Below, one piece after another: positions 46,060-55,678 of a DNA stretch of 64,000 nt. The position numbers were made by a program, and so were the translations under genes. This DNA is from Bacillus sp. 2B10 (GTDB taxonomy: Bacteria; Pseudomonadota; Alphaproteobacteria; Sphingomonadales; Sphingomonadaceae). The stretch is from the NCBI GenBank assembly GCA_003946805.1, contig RPSH01000011.1:39325-103324 (forward strand). Direction: 5' to 3'. The notes below the pieces were generated by a model, which had not been told where the DNA came from, did no database searches, and was given only the letters and a program-made list of their open reading frames with translations. Within the stretch, counting starts at the first letter, position 1. Each line of letters starts with the position of its first letter.

Positions 46060-46818
46060 TCAGTCCTGGGCGATGGTCCGGGCGTCGCCGAAGCCACGAC
46101 GCGCGATGGCGGCACGGGCGGTTTCGGCAGCGGCTCGGGTGGCGAATGGGCCTGCCTGCACCCGGTACAGCCTGCCCGCCGAACGCACAACGCCATCCAC
46201 CGATTTTGCGAGCGTCGCCGCCCGGGCCGCGTCGGAGAGGGTCGCGACCTGTACGAACCAGCGGCCGGCGCGCGCCGGCGCGGCCTGTTTCGGCGGGGCC
46301 GGACGGGGCGCGGGTGTCGGCGTGACGATCGTGGTCGGCCTTGCCGGCGGTGTCGGCATCGGCGCTGGCGGCGGCACCTCTACGGGCGTGGATTGCGGCA
46401 GCCGCCGGCGCAGCACGGCCAGCAGGAACGGCGGCGTGTCGAGCCGGGCGACGGTCGATCCGGTGCGGATCGCCACCTGTTCCGCCGGGGACGGCGCCGC
46501 CGGACGGATGCGGACCATGGCCGTCGTCGTGCTGCACAGCGCCCTGCCCGCAGCCGACGACAAGGCGCCGAATTCCCGACCGGTCGCCGCCGCATAGGGC
46601 TGCACCTCGACGACGATCGTCTTCCCGCTATCGAGATCGGTAACTTCGGCGAAGCTGCCGGTCGGCAGCGTCCGGTGTTGCAGGACCTGCTGCGCCCCCG
46701 GCCCGCCTGCGACCAGAACCGGGCCGACCTCGTCGAGGCGCTGTTCGTGGATGACGGGCGGCGGTGCGCTCCCCGCCTGCCCCCCACCGGCGAGCATGAG
46801 CAACGCCAACGCCGTCAT
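46060..46818 (-). CDS. SPOR-domain exported protein (RlpA/FtsN-like context)
   Basis: A 252-residue exported protein. It has a short hydrophobic N-terminus (MTALALLMLAGGGQAG), a region like the double-psi beta-barrel of RlpA proteins (TGSFAEVTDLDSGKTIVVEV) suggesting a small rare-lipoprotein-A fold, a long proline-rich linker, and a C-terminal SPOR domain (RWFVQVATLSDAARAATLAKSVDG, YRVQAGPFATRAAAETARAAI). SPOR binds glycan strands lacking stem peptides at the septum. Overlaps the transglycosylase gene upstream by four bases, so wall cleavage and binding proteins are made together. Confidence 0.85.
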   Translation of the reverse strand: MTALALLMLAGGGQAGSAPPPVIHEQRLDEVGPVLVAGGPGAQQVLQHRTLPTGSFAEVTDLDSGKTIVVEVQPYAAATGREFGALSSAAGRALCSTTTAMVRIRPAAPSPAEQVAIRTGSTVARLDTPPFLLAVLRRRLPQSTPVEVPPPAPMPTPPARPTTIVTPTPAPRPAPPKQAAPARAGRWFVQVATLSDAARAATLAKSVDGVVRSAGRLYRVQAGPFATRAAAETARAAIARRGFGDARTIAQD

Positions 46819-47837
46819 TGCGCCACCGCATCCGCCAGCAGGCCGACCGACAGCGCATAATAGTTCGAGCAGTTGTAATCGAGTATCACCCGGTAGTTGC
46901 CGGTCAGCAGATAGGCGGTCTCGCCCGGGCCGTCGGGTTCGATCAGCGTCGCCTGGATCGTCGCGTCGAGCCGACGCCCGTCGCTGGCGGTGACGCCCAG
47001 CGCCTGCCATTCGGCGAGCGAGCGCCACTGGCTATGGCGTTCGAACACCCGCGGGCAGCGTGGCGACAGCGAGCGTGGCGTCAGGATCGAGCGGTCGAAG
47101 CCGGCGGGAACGCGGACGGCGAATCCCCAGGGCTGACCCTTGCGCCAGCCTGCATCGACGAAATAATTGGCGATCGACGCCAGCGTATCGGCCTCGTTCG
47201 ACCAGATGTTGGCTACGCCGTCGCCATCGCCGTCGCGCGCCACGCGCAGATAGATCGATGGCAGGAACTGCGGATAGCCGAACGCGCCGGCCCAGCTGCC
47301 CTTCAGCCGCTCGCGCGGCACGCCTCGGTCGATCATCTTCAGCGTCGCGATGAACTCGGGTTCGAACAGCGTCCGCCGCCGCCCTTCATATGCGAGCGTC
47401 GCGAGGCTGCGCGGCAGGTCGAAGTCGCCGGTATAGCTGCCGTAATTGGTTTCATGGCCCCAGATCGCGACCATGATCTGTTCGGGCACGCCGGTCTCGC
47501 GCTCGATCGACGCGAGCCGCGAACGCTGCGCGGCATAGGCAGTCCGCCCGCGGTTGATCCGCGCGGCATCGACGTGGCGCTGGCGATAGGGGGCGAAGCG
47601 CGACACGGTGGTGGTGTTCGACGCGCCGGGCTGTTGCCGGTCGAGTTCGACGACGCGCGGATTGTAGGTCAGCGTCGGCAGGACGGCATCGATCGTCCGC
47701 GCGCTGACCCCCTGCGCCCGCGCCCGTACCGCAACGTCCTGCAGATAGGACTGGAACCCTGCGGCATCCTGCGCCGACGCCGAAGCCCCGGCCATCAGGG
47801 CGAGAACGACGGCAACCCCTGCCTTGGCAATACGCAT
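46815..47837 (-). CDS. Lytic murein transglycosylase (MltB family)
   Basis: Cleaves peptidoglycan glycan chains with formation of anhydro-muramyl ends. The 340-residue protein has a signal peptide (MRIAKAGVAVVLALMAGASASAQ), the MltB/SLT active-site Glu in VAIWGHETNYGSYTGDF, and downstream GAFGYPQFLPSIYLRVARDGDGDGVANIW and ETAYLLTGNYRVILDYNCSNYYALSVGLLAD, typical of the family. ATG is preferred over an adjacent upstream GTG. First gene of the wall-enzyme unit. Confidence 0.93.
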   Translation of the reverse strand: MRIAKAGVAVVLALMAGASASAQDAAGFQSYLQDVAVRARAQGVSARTIDAVLPTLTYNPRVVELDRQQPGASNTTTVSRFAPYRQRHVDAARINRGRTAYAAQRSRLASIERETGVPEQIMVAIWGHETNYGSYTGDFDLPRSLATLAYEGRRRTLFEPEFIATLKMIDRGVPRERLKGSWAGAFGYPQFLPSIYLRVARDGDGDGVANIWSNEADTLASIANYFVDAGWRKGQPWGFAVRVPAGFDRSILTPRSLSPRCPRVFERHSQWRSLAEWQALGVTASDGRRLDATIQATLIEPDGPGETAYLLTGNYRVILDYNCSNYYALSVGLLADAVAQ

Positions 47838-47954
47838 CACAACCGGACTCCCGTTTCACCCCGGGTATTGGCACAGCACAGGAACGGGATGAAGCCCCCG
47901 TCGCGACAAAGGCTTGCGCACGGCGGCGATCTTGCCCAATGCGGCCCGCATCGC

Positions 47955-48044
<90 letters not shown>

Positions 48045-48438
48045 ATGCGTCGTGCCAGCAGGGCTGGTACGGTTCGATTTTTGATTATCGTCAATGGCTT
48101 GCGCACAGCGCAAGTGTCGATAGACGCGCAGAACGCTCTGTATATCGCTCCGGTGCCAATACGCGCGTCTCTGTTCTTGAAAAGCGAACCAACAGGGCAA
48201 TCCAAGGGTAGACGTTCAAAGCGCTCTCCCCCTTTCCTCACTCCCGCCATTCGTTCGTCCCGGCCATTGGTCATCAGCCTCGCACCGGAATCGTTCACCG
48301 GCCGGGAATAACAGGTGGGGGACTGTCCGCTCTCGGACGGCGAATAGCGTATGACGGCGTTGCACGACCACAACGTCCTTAACGTCGCCGTTCATGCGAG
48401 CTATCGCAGCGGCGGCCGGGGGTATCAGGATGGGTTCG
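48045..48438. other. Gene-free stretch after tRNA-Ser
   Basis: About 390 bases with no convincing gene. It holds a short GTCCG-CTCT-CGGAC hairpin near 48330 and the promoter region for the MFS gene. No integrase, direct repeat of the tRNA 3' end or other island mark is visible. Confidence 0.5.
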
Positions 48439-49980
48439 ATGAAAAGCACGTTGTCGGATCGTCGGGCGGTCTGGGCGTTCATTGCCGGCTGTATCGCGGT
48501 TACCGCCGGTGTCGTTGCGCATCTGCCGATGTTCGCGATGGCGCGTTCGATGCATTATCGTTTGGCCGGCATGCCGATGGACAATCTCATGCTCGGCGGC
48601 ATGGTGCTGATCGTCGTGGGTACGTTGGTGGCGGCCTATGGGCTGATGCCGCGTAACGTCGGCGCACAACAGGCCGCTGCTGCGCAGATCGAGGTTGCCG
48701 CGCCGGAGGATGCGCCGCTTGGGCCCGCGCATTGGGGATTGATGGCAGTTCTGGTCATCGCTCTGGTAATCGACGTGATGAAGCCCGCTTCGCTGGGCTT
48801 CACCGTGCCCGGCATGATCTCCGAATATGGCGTGCCGAAGACGACGGTGTCGCTGGTCCCGTTCTTCGCGCTGGCGGGCACCGTCACCGGGTCGGTGCTG
48901 TGGGGATGGATCGCCGACGTCTATGGCCGCAAGGCGTCGATCCTGCTGTCTGCGGTGATGTTCGTCGGCACGTCGATCTGCGGTGCGATGCCGAGCCTCG
49001 CGTGGAATATCGCGATGTGCTTCATGATGGGCGCGGCGGCGGGCGGCATGCTGCCCGTCACCTACGCGCTGCTCGCCGAGATGATGCCAAGCCGCCACCG
49101 TGGCTGGAGCCTCGTGCTGGTCGGCGGGCTTGGCGCGGTGGGGGGCTATTTCGCTGCCAGTGGCATGTCGGCGATCCTGCAACCGATCTTCGGATGGCGC
49201 ATCCTGTGGCTTGCCAACCTGCCGACCGGGCTGACGCTGGTCCTGCTGGGCGCGCTGATCCCGGAATCGGCCAAGTTCCTGCTGGCGCGGGGCCGCATCG
49301 CCGAAGCAGAGGCGGTCATGCGGCGGTTCGGCGCGACCGCGCGCACGGCACCGGTACCGATCGTCGCCCGTGCCGGCGGATCGCAGGCGCTGCGCGGTGC
49401 CAGGCTGTACGGCAAGCTCGCCGCACTCAGCATCTGTGCGTTGTCGTGGGGCCTCATCAATTTCGGGCTGCTGCTGTGGCTCCCCGCCGATCTGGTCGCC
49501 AAAGGCTATTCGGTCGGCGTGTCGAGCCGCCTGCTCGCCGAAAGCGCGCTGATCGCGTTTCCTACCGTCTTCGTCGCGGCACTGCTTTACAGCCGGTGGA
49601 GCACGAAATGGGCGTTGGCGACGATGATCGCGCTGACCCTGGCCGGGCTGTTGCTGGTGCTGCGCCTCGAACTGGCGGGCAGCGGCAGTCCGGTGCTGCC
49701 CGTCGCGCTGCTCATCGTCGGCAGTAACGGCATCATCGCCATTGTCCTGCCCTATGCAGCCGAAAGCTTTCCACTGCGGGTGCGTGCGCGGGCGACGGGC
49801 TGGGTCGCGGCCTGTACCAAGGCAGGCGGCCTGTTCGCACAGGCACTGACGATCAGTGGCATCACGCTGTCGATGGGTACGTCGTCGCTGCTGGTGATGG
49901 TGCCCACCGCGCTATCGCTTGTGCTGGTGGCGTGGTTCGGCCGCGAAACCCGCGGTCGCGATCTGCGCGATCTTGAATGA
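48439..49980 (+). CDS. MFS transporter (metabolite:H+ symporter type)
   Basis: Twelve-segment inner-membrane transporter of 513 residues with an unusual pair of extra N-terminal membrane segments (AVWAFIAGCIAVTAGVVAHL and NLMLGGMVLIVVGTLVAAY). The MFS core follows with the signature GWIADVYGRKASILLSAVMFVG and PESAKFLLARGRIAEAE, typical of the sugar/aromatic-acid symporter groups. The start at 48439 has AGGA eight bases upstream; ATGs at 48430 and 48394 are alternatives. The substrate is unknown. Confidence 0.85.
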   Translation: MKSTLSDRRAVWAFIAGCIAVTAGVVAHLPMFAMARSMHYRLAGMPMDNLMLGGMVLIVVGTLVAAYGLMPRNVGAQQAAAAQIEVAAPEDAPLGPAHWGLMAVLVIALVIDVMKPASLGFTVPGMISEYGVPKTTVSLVPFFALAGTVTGSVLWGWIADVYGRKASILLSAVMFVGTSICGAMPSLAWNIAMCFMMGAAAGGMLPVTYALLAEMMPSRHRGWSLVLVGGLGAVGGYFAASGMSAILQPIFGWRILWLANLPTGLTLVLLGALIPESAKFLLARGRIAEAEAVMRRFGATARTAPVPIVARAGGSQALRGARLYGKLAALSICALSWGLINFGLLLWLPADLVAKGYSVGVSSRLLAESALIAFPTVFVAALLYSRWSTKWALATMIALTLAGLLLVLRLELAGSGSPVLPVALLIVGSNGIIAIVLPYAAESFPLRVRARATGWVAACTKAGGLFAQALTISGITLSMGTSSLLVMVPTALSLVLVAWFGRETRGRDLRDLE

Positions 49981-50206
49981 GACGGTCGCCCTCGTGCAGC
50001 GGTGCGGTCGCTGAACGAACCGCTCACCCGGATGACGTTACCATCAGGTTCGGACAGTCTCGATCTGCGCGCCGCGGCGGCGTCGCTCCCGTCCGGCCGA
50101 TCGGAGCGGCGGAGCGGGCCACCACGCTCTCGATCGCGGCGATCCAGCCCGCGCGGGCAGGCGATTTCCAGTCGCCGGGGTCGAGCGATAATACCGCGAC
50201 GGTCCA

Positions 50207-51787
50207 TCAGGCGACGCCCGGCGGGAGCCAGTTGCGGCACGCCGAAGCAACCGCCGGATCGCGTTGTGCCGAACAACTTTTCTCGCCAACGGCGCGCAGC
50301 CGGGCCAGCGTCGCGTTGCCGTTCTGCCCGGCGCTCCATGTCGCCAGTGCCTTGCCCAGTTTTTCGAGGCGCATCCGGGTTCGTTGCCGATATCCCTCCG
50401 GTTGGCTGGCCAGTTCGCGGATGACCGCGCCGGACGCCTTTTCGATCGCGGCATGATCGACGGGCGCGAGGCGCAGCAGTCCCTCGACATAGGTCACGCC
50501 CCACTGCACCCGACTGGCCGGGCCTTCGGACGTTTCGTAGCCCCGCCGCAGCCAGTCGATCGCCTGCCGCCGGTCGCCCCGCGCCTCGGCCAGTTCGGCG
50601 AGCGCCGGCATGTAGTAATAGGGGGTGCGCGATCGTTTGAGTTCGGCTTCCAGCAGTCGCCGCGCTCCGGCCGGATCGCCGGCATCGGCGAGCAGGTGCG
50701 CCGCGCCGCTGATGACTGCCTGCCGTTCATAGGGGCTGGTGACGCTGCGATCGGCCCATGCGACCCGTTCGCGCACTTTGGCCAGCAACGCGGCGGGTGG
50801 TGGCGCGGCTCGGCCGGCACGATCGCGGTACAGCGCGACCGCCGCGTCGACCGATGCGAGCCGCTCCGACGCGACAAGCCGGGTGTCCGCGAACAGGCCA
50901 TCCAGTGCCCCGACGATCGCGTCGCCGATCCGCTGCCGATCCGCTTCTCCGGCGGGTGCCGCGCCGTTGGCGAGTTTCGCCGCGCCATGGGATAGCGAGG
51001 CGCGGTTGGCCCGGACCTCTGCGGGATCGGCAAGTACCGCCGTCAGTGCCTGGCGCAGGCGGCCGCTTTCCGCGGGTGATAGAGGCGGGGCGGTATCGGG
51101 GCGGACGGTTTGCATCTGTAGCAGGAACTGGCGTTGCAACCGGGCATCGGGGGCGGCGGCCGCCAACGCGGCCAGCGTCGTCGCGGCAGCGGCCGATCGG
51201 CTCGGATCGTGCCACCCGCCATATCCCGCGAGCAACATCCAGTCGTCGTTCGACAGCGATTGCGGCGCGGACCGGACGCGCCGCAGCAGCGTATCGACAT
51301 TGCCGGTGCCGCGATGGACCGCATCCAGTGCCGACGCGACCTGAGCGGGATCGCCGGTGCCCGACAGCCGCGTCACCTCGCTCCGATCGGCACGCAGCAG
51401 GATCAGCGTCGGATAGCCGGTGACGCCGAACCGTTCGCCCCATGCCTGTGCGCCGGGCGTATCGCCGTCCAGATAGACGGGGATGACGTCGCGTGTCCTG
51501 CCGATGAAGTCGGGGTTGCGGAACAGTCCGGCCTTCAACTGATTGCAGGGCGGACACCACACCGCCCCCCAATAGAGCAGCACCGGCTTGTTCTGTTCGC
51601 TCGCCTCCGCAAACGCATCGGCGACGTCGCCGTGACGCCACGCAATCTCGGTGGCGGCGCTTGCCGTCTTCGGTGGCGGCGGCGACCGGTCCTCGCCGCC
51701 ACAGCCCGACAGCACGAGCAGCGTGGCGGCGGCAAGATACGTCCGGTAGCGTGAGGACATGCGGGCGTCCATGTCGTGCCGGGTCAT
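50207..51787 (-). CDS. Thioredoxin-fold lipoprotein with long helical C-terminus
   Basis: A 526-residue exported lipoprotein: lipobox LSGC with Cys29 (Cys20 if the second ATG is used). Residues about 50-155 form a thioredoxin domain with the redox motif WCPPC (Cys78, Cys81) and VTGYPTLILL containing the cis-Pro. The remaining 370 residues are helical, TPR-like (YYYMPALAELAEARGDRRQAIDWLRRGYE) with a few scattered cysteines near the C-terminus (KSCSAQ, ASACRNWL). A periplasmic disulfide reductase or isomerase is likely. The ATGA overlap with the TonB receptor gene shows they are made together. Confidence 0.85.
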   Translation of the reverse strand: MTRHDMDARMSSRYRTYLAAATLLVLSGCGGEDRSPPPPKTASAATEIAWRHGDVADAFAEASEQNKPVLLYWGAVWCPPCNQLKAGLFRNPDFIGRTRDVIPVYLDGDTPGAQAWGERFGVTGYPTLILLRADRSEVTRLSGTGDPAQVASALDAVHRGTGNVDTLLRRVRSAPQSLSNDDWMLLAGYGGWHDPSRSAAAATTLAALAAAAPDARLQRQFLLQMQTVRPDTAPPLSPAESGRLRQALTAVLADPAEVRANRASLSHGAAKLANGAAPAGEADRQRIGDAIVGALDGLFADTRLVASERLASVDAAVALYRDRAGRAAPPPAALLAKVRERVAWADRSVTSPYERQAVISGAAHLLADAGDPAGARRLLEAELKRSRTPYYYMPALAELAEARGDRRQAIDWLRRGYETSEGPASRVQWGVTYVEGLLRLAPVDHAAIEKASGAVIRELASQPEGYRQRTRMRLEKLGKALATWSAGQNGNATLARLRAVGEKSCSAQRDPAVASACRNWLPPGVA

Positions 51788-53937
51788 AGCGAAACCTTCA
51801 GGTCGATGCTGGCGGTGCGCGGTTGCCCCGGCGACAGCGAATAGCAGCAGGTGCTGGTCCCGCTGTTCCAGTAGCGGGTGTCGAACAGGTTCTGGACCTG
51901 TCCGCGCAGCGTCAGTTCGCGCCCGCCGAGCCGGAAGCGATAGTCGCCGCCCAGCGTCGCCAGCCAGACGTCGGGGGTGTAGACGGTCCAGTCGCGGGGC
52001 TGGTTGTTGAAGATCGCGGCCTTGCCCTGATAGCGGACCAGCGCCCTGAGGCCGACGCCTGGCAGGAAGGCGGGGTCGTAGGACGCGTCGAACACCGCCG
52101 TCACCCGTGCGACGCCGTGCAGTTGCCGTCCGATCAGCCAGCGATTGTTGGCCCGTTCGTGCGTGCCGTCGACGAAGGTCGTCGACGCGCCGAGCGATAC
52201 GGTGGGTACGGGTACGACCCGCGCCGACACCTCGATCCCCTGATAGCGTTCGATCCCGTCCTGCACGAGCCGGTTGTCGTCGGTGACGAAGTTCGCCCCG
52301 CGGTCGAGCCGGAACAGCGCGACGTTGCCGGAGAACCGGTCCCATTCCCATTTGGCGCCGACTTCATACTGGCGACTGGCCAGCGCGGGCAGGATGTCGC
52401 CGACATTGTCGTACAGGTTGCTGACGATCGTCCCTTCGGACAGCGCCTGGATATAGCTGCCGTAAAATGTCAGCGCCGAACCGGGGCGATAGAGCAGCGC
52501 GAAGGTCGGCGTGACACCGTCGGTGCGATAGTCGCTGGTGCGTTGCTGGCTGCGCCACGCCCATGCACGCGAATGATAGTCGGTGTAGCGCGCGCCGGCG
52601 ATCACCGACACCGTGTCGGCGATGGTGATCGTGTCGCTGACGAACGCCGATTTCTCCTCGTTCCAGCCCAGCGGCCGGATTTCGAGGTCGCGACGGTCCT
52701 CATAGGTCCAGCCGGCGAGGACGGGGCGGAAGATGTTGCTGCCCGCCTGAAAGGTCGCAAGATTTTCGGCATGACGGCCCAGGCTGTCGCGCCAGTCGAG
52801 CCCGAGATTGAGCTGGTGCGCGAGGCCGAAGGTAGCGAACTTCCCCTCGACGAACACCGAACCCAGACGGTTGCGGTACACGTTGCGCCCGTTGAACAAG
52901 CGCAGCGAATAGTCCCCCGCCTGGTTCAGCAGCAGGATCCGTTCATAGGGTAGCCGGTGGTCGTTGCCGACCTGTCCGCCGGTCAGACGGACATACCATT
53001 CGGGGTCGACCTGCCACGTCAGGCTGGTGACCGCGGAATACAGGCGCCCGTCGGTATAGGTATCGCGCGAGGCGAAGCGTGTCCGCCCGCTGACCGGGGC
53101 TGGAACCACCCGGTCGCGATAGGTCGGCACCGCCGGGCTGGCGTTGCCGCCGACCACGAAGCTCGGCTCGGCGCCGTCGATCTGGTTGCGCTGGTAGAAG
53201 GCATCGGCGCGCCACACGATATCGGGCGTGAGGTCGACGCGCAGTCCGATCGATGCGCCTTGTCGCAGGATCTCGCTGTCGGCATAGGTCCGGCCGAACT
53301 CCTGGACCGCGTTCAACCGGAACCCGACCGGCCCGACAGTGTCGCCGATATCGACATGCTGCCGGAACAGCGCCGCCGACTGCCACCCGACGCTGATATT
53401 CGCGAGCAGCGTCTCGGTCGGCTTCTTGGTGACGAAGTTGATGACGCCACCCGGCGCGGCATAGCCGTAGATGAAGCTGCCGGCACCTTTCAGCAACTGC
53501 ACCTGCTCGATGAACTCGGGCGGGGTGTCGGCCCCCTGCGAATCGCGCAGCGGCACGCCGTTGTAGAGCTGTGTCCGTACCGCCGCGCCCCGCACCGTCA
53601 CCCATTGCGAATGGATGTTGTAGCGGCTGCCGCCGTCGCGGGTCACGCTGGCGTCCCCGACGAAATAGTCGGCGGTGGTCAGCGTGCGCAGTTCCTCGAT
53701 ATCGTCGCTGTCGACGCTGCTGATCGAGAACGGCGTTTCGAGGTTCGAGCGGGTGCCGAGCGCACCGCCGCTGATTTCCTTCTGCTGCTTGCGGCCGTTG
53801 ACGATGATGTCCGCGTCGGGACTGTCCTCCGTTTCCGCGGTGTCGGCGCGGGGTGGTGTGCCAGCGACCGGTTCGGCAAAGGCGGACGGCACGGCTACGA
53901 ATGCGGTTGCCGCCAGCAGGAAGGCGCAGTTCTTCAT
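51784..53937 (-). CDS. TonB-dependent siderophore-type receptor
   Basis: Outer-membrane receptor of 717 residues. Signal peptide MKNCAFLLAATAFVAVPSAFAEP, a TonB-box-like DADIIVNGRKQQ, a plug with PFSISSVDSDDIEELRTLTTADYFVGDAS, and the QLLKGAGSFIYGYAAPGGVINFVTKKP segment, then a barrel ending in DLKVSL. The plug wording resembles FpvA/FhuA-type ferric-siderophore receptors. A vicinal pair of cysteines (TSTCCYS) sits near the C-terminus. It lies between the exported OsmC-like gene (79-base gap) and the thioredoxin lipoprotein, an uncommon trio. Confidence 0.9.
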   Translation of the reverse strand: MKNCAFLLAATAFVAVPSAFAEPVAGTPPRADTAETEDSPDADIIVNGRKQQKEISGGALGTRSNLETPFSISSVDSDDIEELRTLTTADYFVGDASVTRDGGSRYNIHSQWVTVRGAAVRTQLYNGVPLRDSQGADTPPEFIEQVQLLKGAGSFIYGYAAPGGVINFVTKKPTETLLANISVGWQSAALFRQHVDIGDTVGPVGFRLNAVQEFGRTYADSEILRQGASIGLRVDLTPDIVWRADAFYQRNQIDGAEPSFVVGGNASPAVPTYRDRVVPAPVSGRTRFASRDTYTDGRLYSAVTSLTWQVDPEWYVRLTGGQVGNDHRLPYERILLLNQAGDYSLRLFNGRNVYRNRLGSVFVEGKFATFGLAHQLNLGLDWRDSLGRHAENLATFQAGSNIFRPVLAGWTYEDRRDLEIRPLGWNEEKSAFVSDTITIADTVSVIAGARYTDYHSRAWAWRSQQRTSDYRTDGVTPTFALLYRPGSALTFYGSYIQALSEGTIVSNLYDNVGDILPALASRQYEVGAKWEWDRFSGNVALFRLDRGANFVTDDNRLVQDGIERYQGIEVSARVVPVPTVSLGASTTFVDGTHERANNRWLIGRQLHGVARVTAVFDASYDPAFLPGVGLRALVRYQGKAAIFNNQPRDWTVYTPDVWLATLGGDYRFRLGGRELTLRGQVQNLFDTRYWNSGTSTCCYSLSPGQPRTASIDLKVSL

Positions 53938-54016
53938 GATTCCCCCAGGGATATGATGTGGCGTCGGCACCGCTTGCGGTGCAGATCGCAGACGGGCGCG
54001 TGCCCGTGCCGGTGCT

Positions 54017-55221
54017 TCAGCGCGCGGCGGTAGCCGTCTGTGGTTCGTAGCGGCCGCGTACGATCCGGCCGGCGATCGGCTGCGGATCGCGCAACAGGTT
54101 GTAGATCGGGCAGGACGCCTCGACCGCGTCGCGCAATCCATCGATCCGCGCTGCCGGCTCGGGCGATGCGATCGCCACGGTATAGGCGATGTCGCGGAAC
54201 CGTACCGCCGCCGCCCCGTCGCCGCGCGGTGGCAGGATCGCACGGGTACGCACCTCCAGACCATCCAGCACGATGTCGCGTTTCGCGGCCTCGATCTCGA
54301 AGATATGGGTCATGCAGGTCGCGAGCACGCCGACCAGATGCTCCTCGACCGTCGGGGCAAGGCCATTGCCCGCGCGATCCGCACGGCTGTCGTGCAGGAT
54401 GTGGTACTTGCCTTTCCGGTCCGGGTGGTGCGCAGCCCGCTGTGGGGTTCGATCCGGGCATGGGCGCGAAGGCCGGTCGGCGGCGTCGCAGTACCGGCGG
54501 CGGCGGCCTGCGCCAGTCGGGCGATCGCCTGTCGCTTTTCGACCAGGAAGTCGCGCAATCCGGGCGGCGTTCCGGGCTCGGGTCGCGCCGCGCTGGCGGT
54601 CAGCGCGACCGGGCCGTGGGCGATGGCCTGCGGATCGCGTACCGCCGCCAGCACCGGCGAGGCCCGCTCGACATCGCGCCCGAGGGCGTCGAGATCGGCG
54701 ACGCTTGCCGGGGACGCGATATAGGCGGTGTAGGCAAGGTTGCGGGGATAGGACACCTTGCGCGTGCGGGCGACCTCGGGGGCGTCGGGGCGACTGGTCA
54801 GGACGATGTCGATCGCGTCGACGGGCAGCTTGCGCCGTGCCGCCTGGGTCGCGAATTCGTCGGCCAATGCGCTGGCCAGCACCGCCGCGAACGTATCCCA
54901 CGATCCCGCGCCCAGGTCATAGCCGGCATAGCCGCGGTCGCTATCGCTCAGATACTGGAAATCGCCGATCCGCAGGCGTCGTACGCCCGAACGGCTTTCC
55001 GCCGTGGCCCGCGTTTCGATGACCTGCTCCGCATCGGGGATTGCCTGGGCCGCCCGACGGCGGGCCAGTACCTGCTCGAGCGAAGGGGCGACATCCGGTT
55101 CGATCGCGAAGGTCGGCGACGGGATGGTTGCCAGCATGGCGATGCCGGCCAGGATGGAGATCCCTATCCGATGGGATCCTCGTTCGTGTCGTACGGCGCG
55201 CGGCCGCAATCGGTTCGGCAT
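54017..55221 (-). pseudogene. Exported tandem OsmC-like protein, broken by a frameshift
   Basis: The start gives a signal peptide (IGISILAGIAMLATIPSPTFA), unusual for the OsmC superfamily, which is normally cytoplasmic. Two OsmC-like domains follow. Domain 1 (DTFAAVLASALADEFATQAA and ERASPVLAAVRDPQAI) lacks both cysteines. Domain 2 (VLATCMTHIFEIEAAKRD and EASCPIYNLLRDPQPI) keeps both, but lies in a different frame: reading shifts by -1 near 54405-54425 at GGAAAGG. Without the shift the first frame stops at 54310. Either a base is missing in the genome or assembly, or a programmed -1 shift occurs. It heads the operon with the TonB receptor and thioredoxin lipoprotein. Confidence 0.75.
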
Positions 55222-55678
55222 GACCCGTTCCCCCCAATGATTCTGATCTGGCGCGGCGGCCCTCTCCCCGGACCGATGCATGGCCGTCGCGGCCCCGTCT
55301 GGGTGGCTCGCAAACCCGGCAAGCTTAGGTCGCCGACCGGGTTACCGGAACAAATCATATCTATCAGGTAGGAATAAGCAGGATTGGTGTCGCCCGACTG
55401 GTTTCGAGCGGATATGCCATCACGCGATGCTGGAGGGAGGCGGCGCCTTTTCCGAAAAGCGTCGCTGCAAGGGTCGCGGGTGCAGCCCGTGCAGGCCAAA
55501 TGGTGTGTCGAAGCGATGCGGTGCATCTGACACCAAAATAGGGAACGGTTCAGCTATCAGCTGACGTCGGGAACTGGGCAAGGTTCAACCGCACCACCAA
55601 TTCCCGGTTGCAAAGCGTACGTGACGTTATATCATTATATTTGAATATGGCGGCGGAACTCGCTGCCGGGGGTTTACG
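55222..55678. promoter_or_regulatory. Divergent promoter region and structured leader of the uptake locus
   Basis: The 457 bases between the OsmC-like gene and the plus-strand receptor hold no gene. On the plus strand a chain of hairpins is visible: CTTTT-CCG-AAAAG near 55450, CGGG-TGCAG-CCCG near 55480, a two-level stem TGGTGT...GATGC-GGT-GCATC...ACACCA (55501-55535), and CAGCT-ATC-AGCTG (55551-55563). GTTATATCATTATAT at 55626 loosely resembles a Zur/Fur-type metal box. No cobalamin B12-box was found. Confidence 0.45.

Noticed and set aside
54310..54901. Two separate genes in place of one frameshifted OsmC-like gene
   Set aside because: The second part has no start or ribosome site before its conserved region, and the first frame ends in shadow-like sequence after the shift, so one broken gene fits better.
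55222..55678. Cobalamin or TPP riboswitch
   Set aside because: No B12-box-like GCCACTG/GCAACTG on either strand and no TPP core. Only a generic structured leader can be supported.
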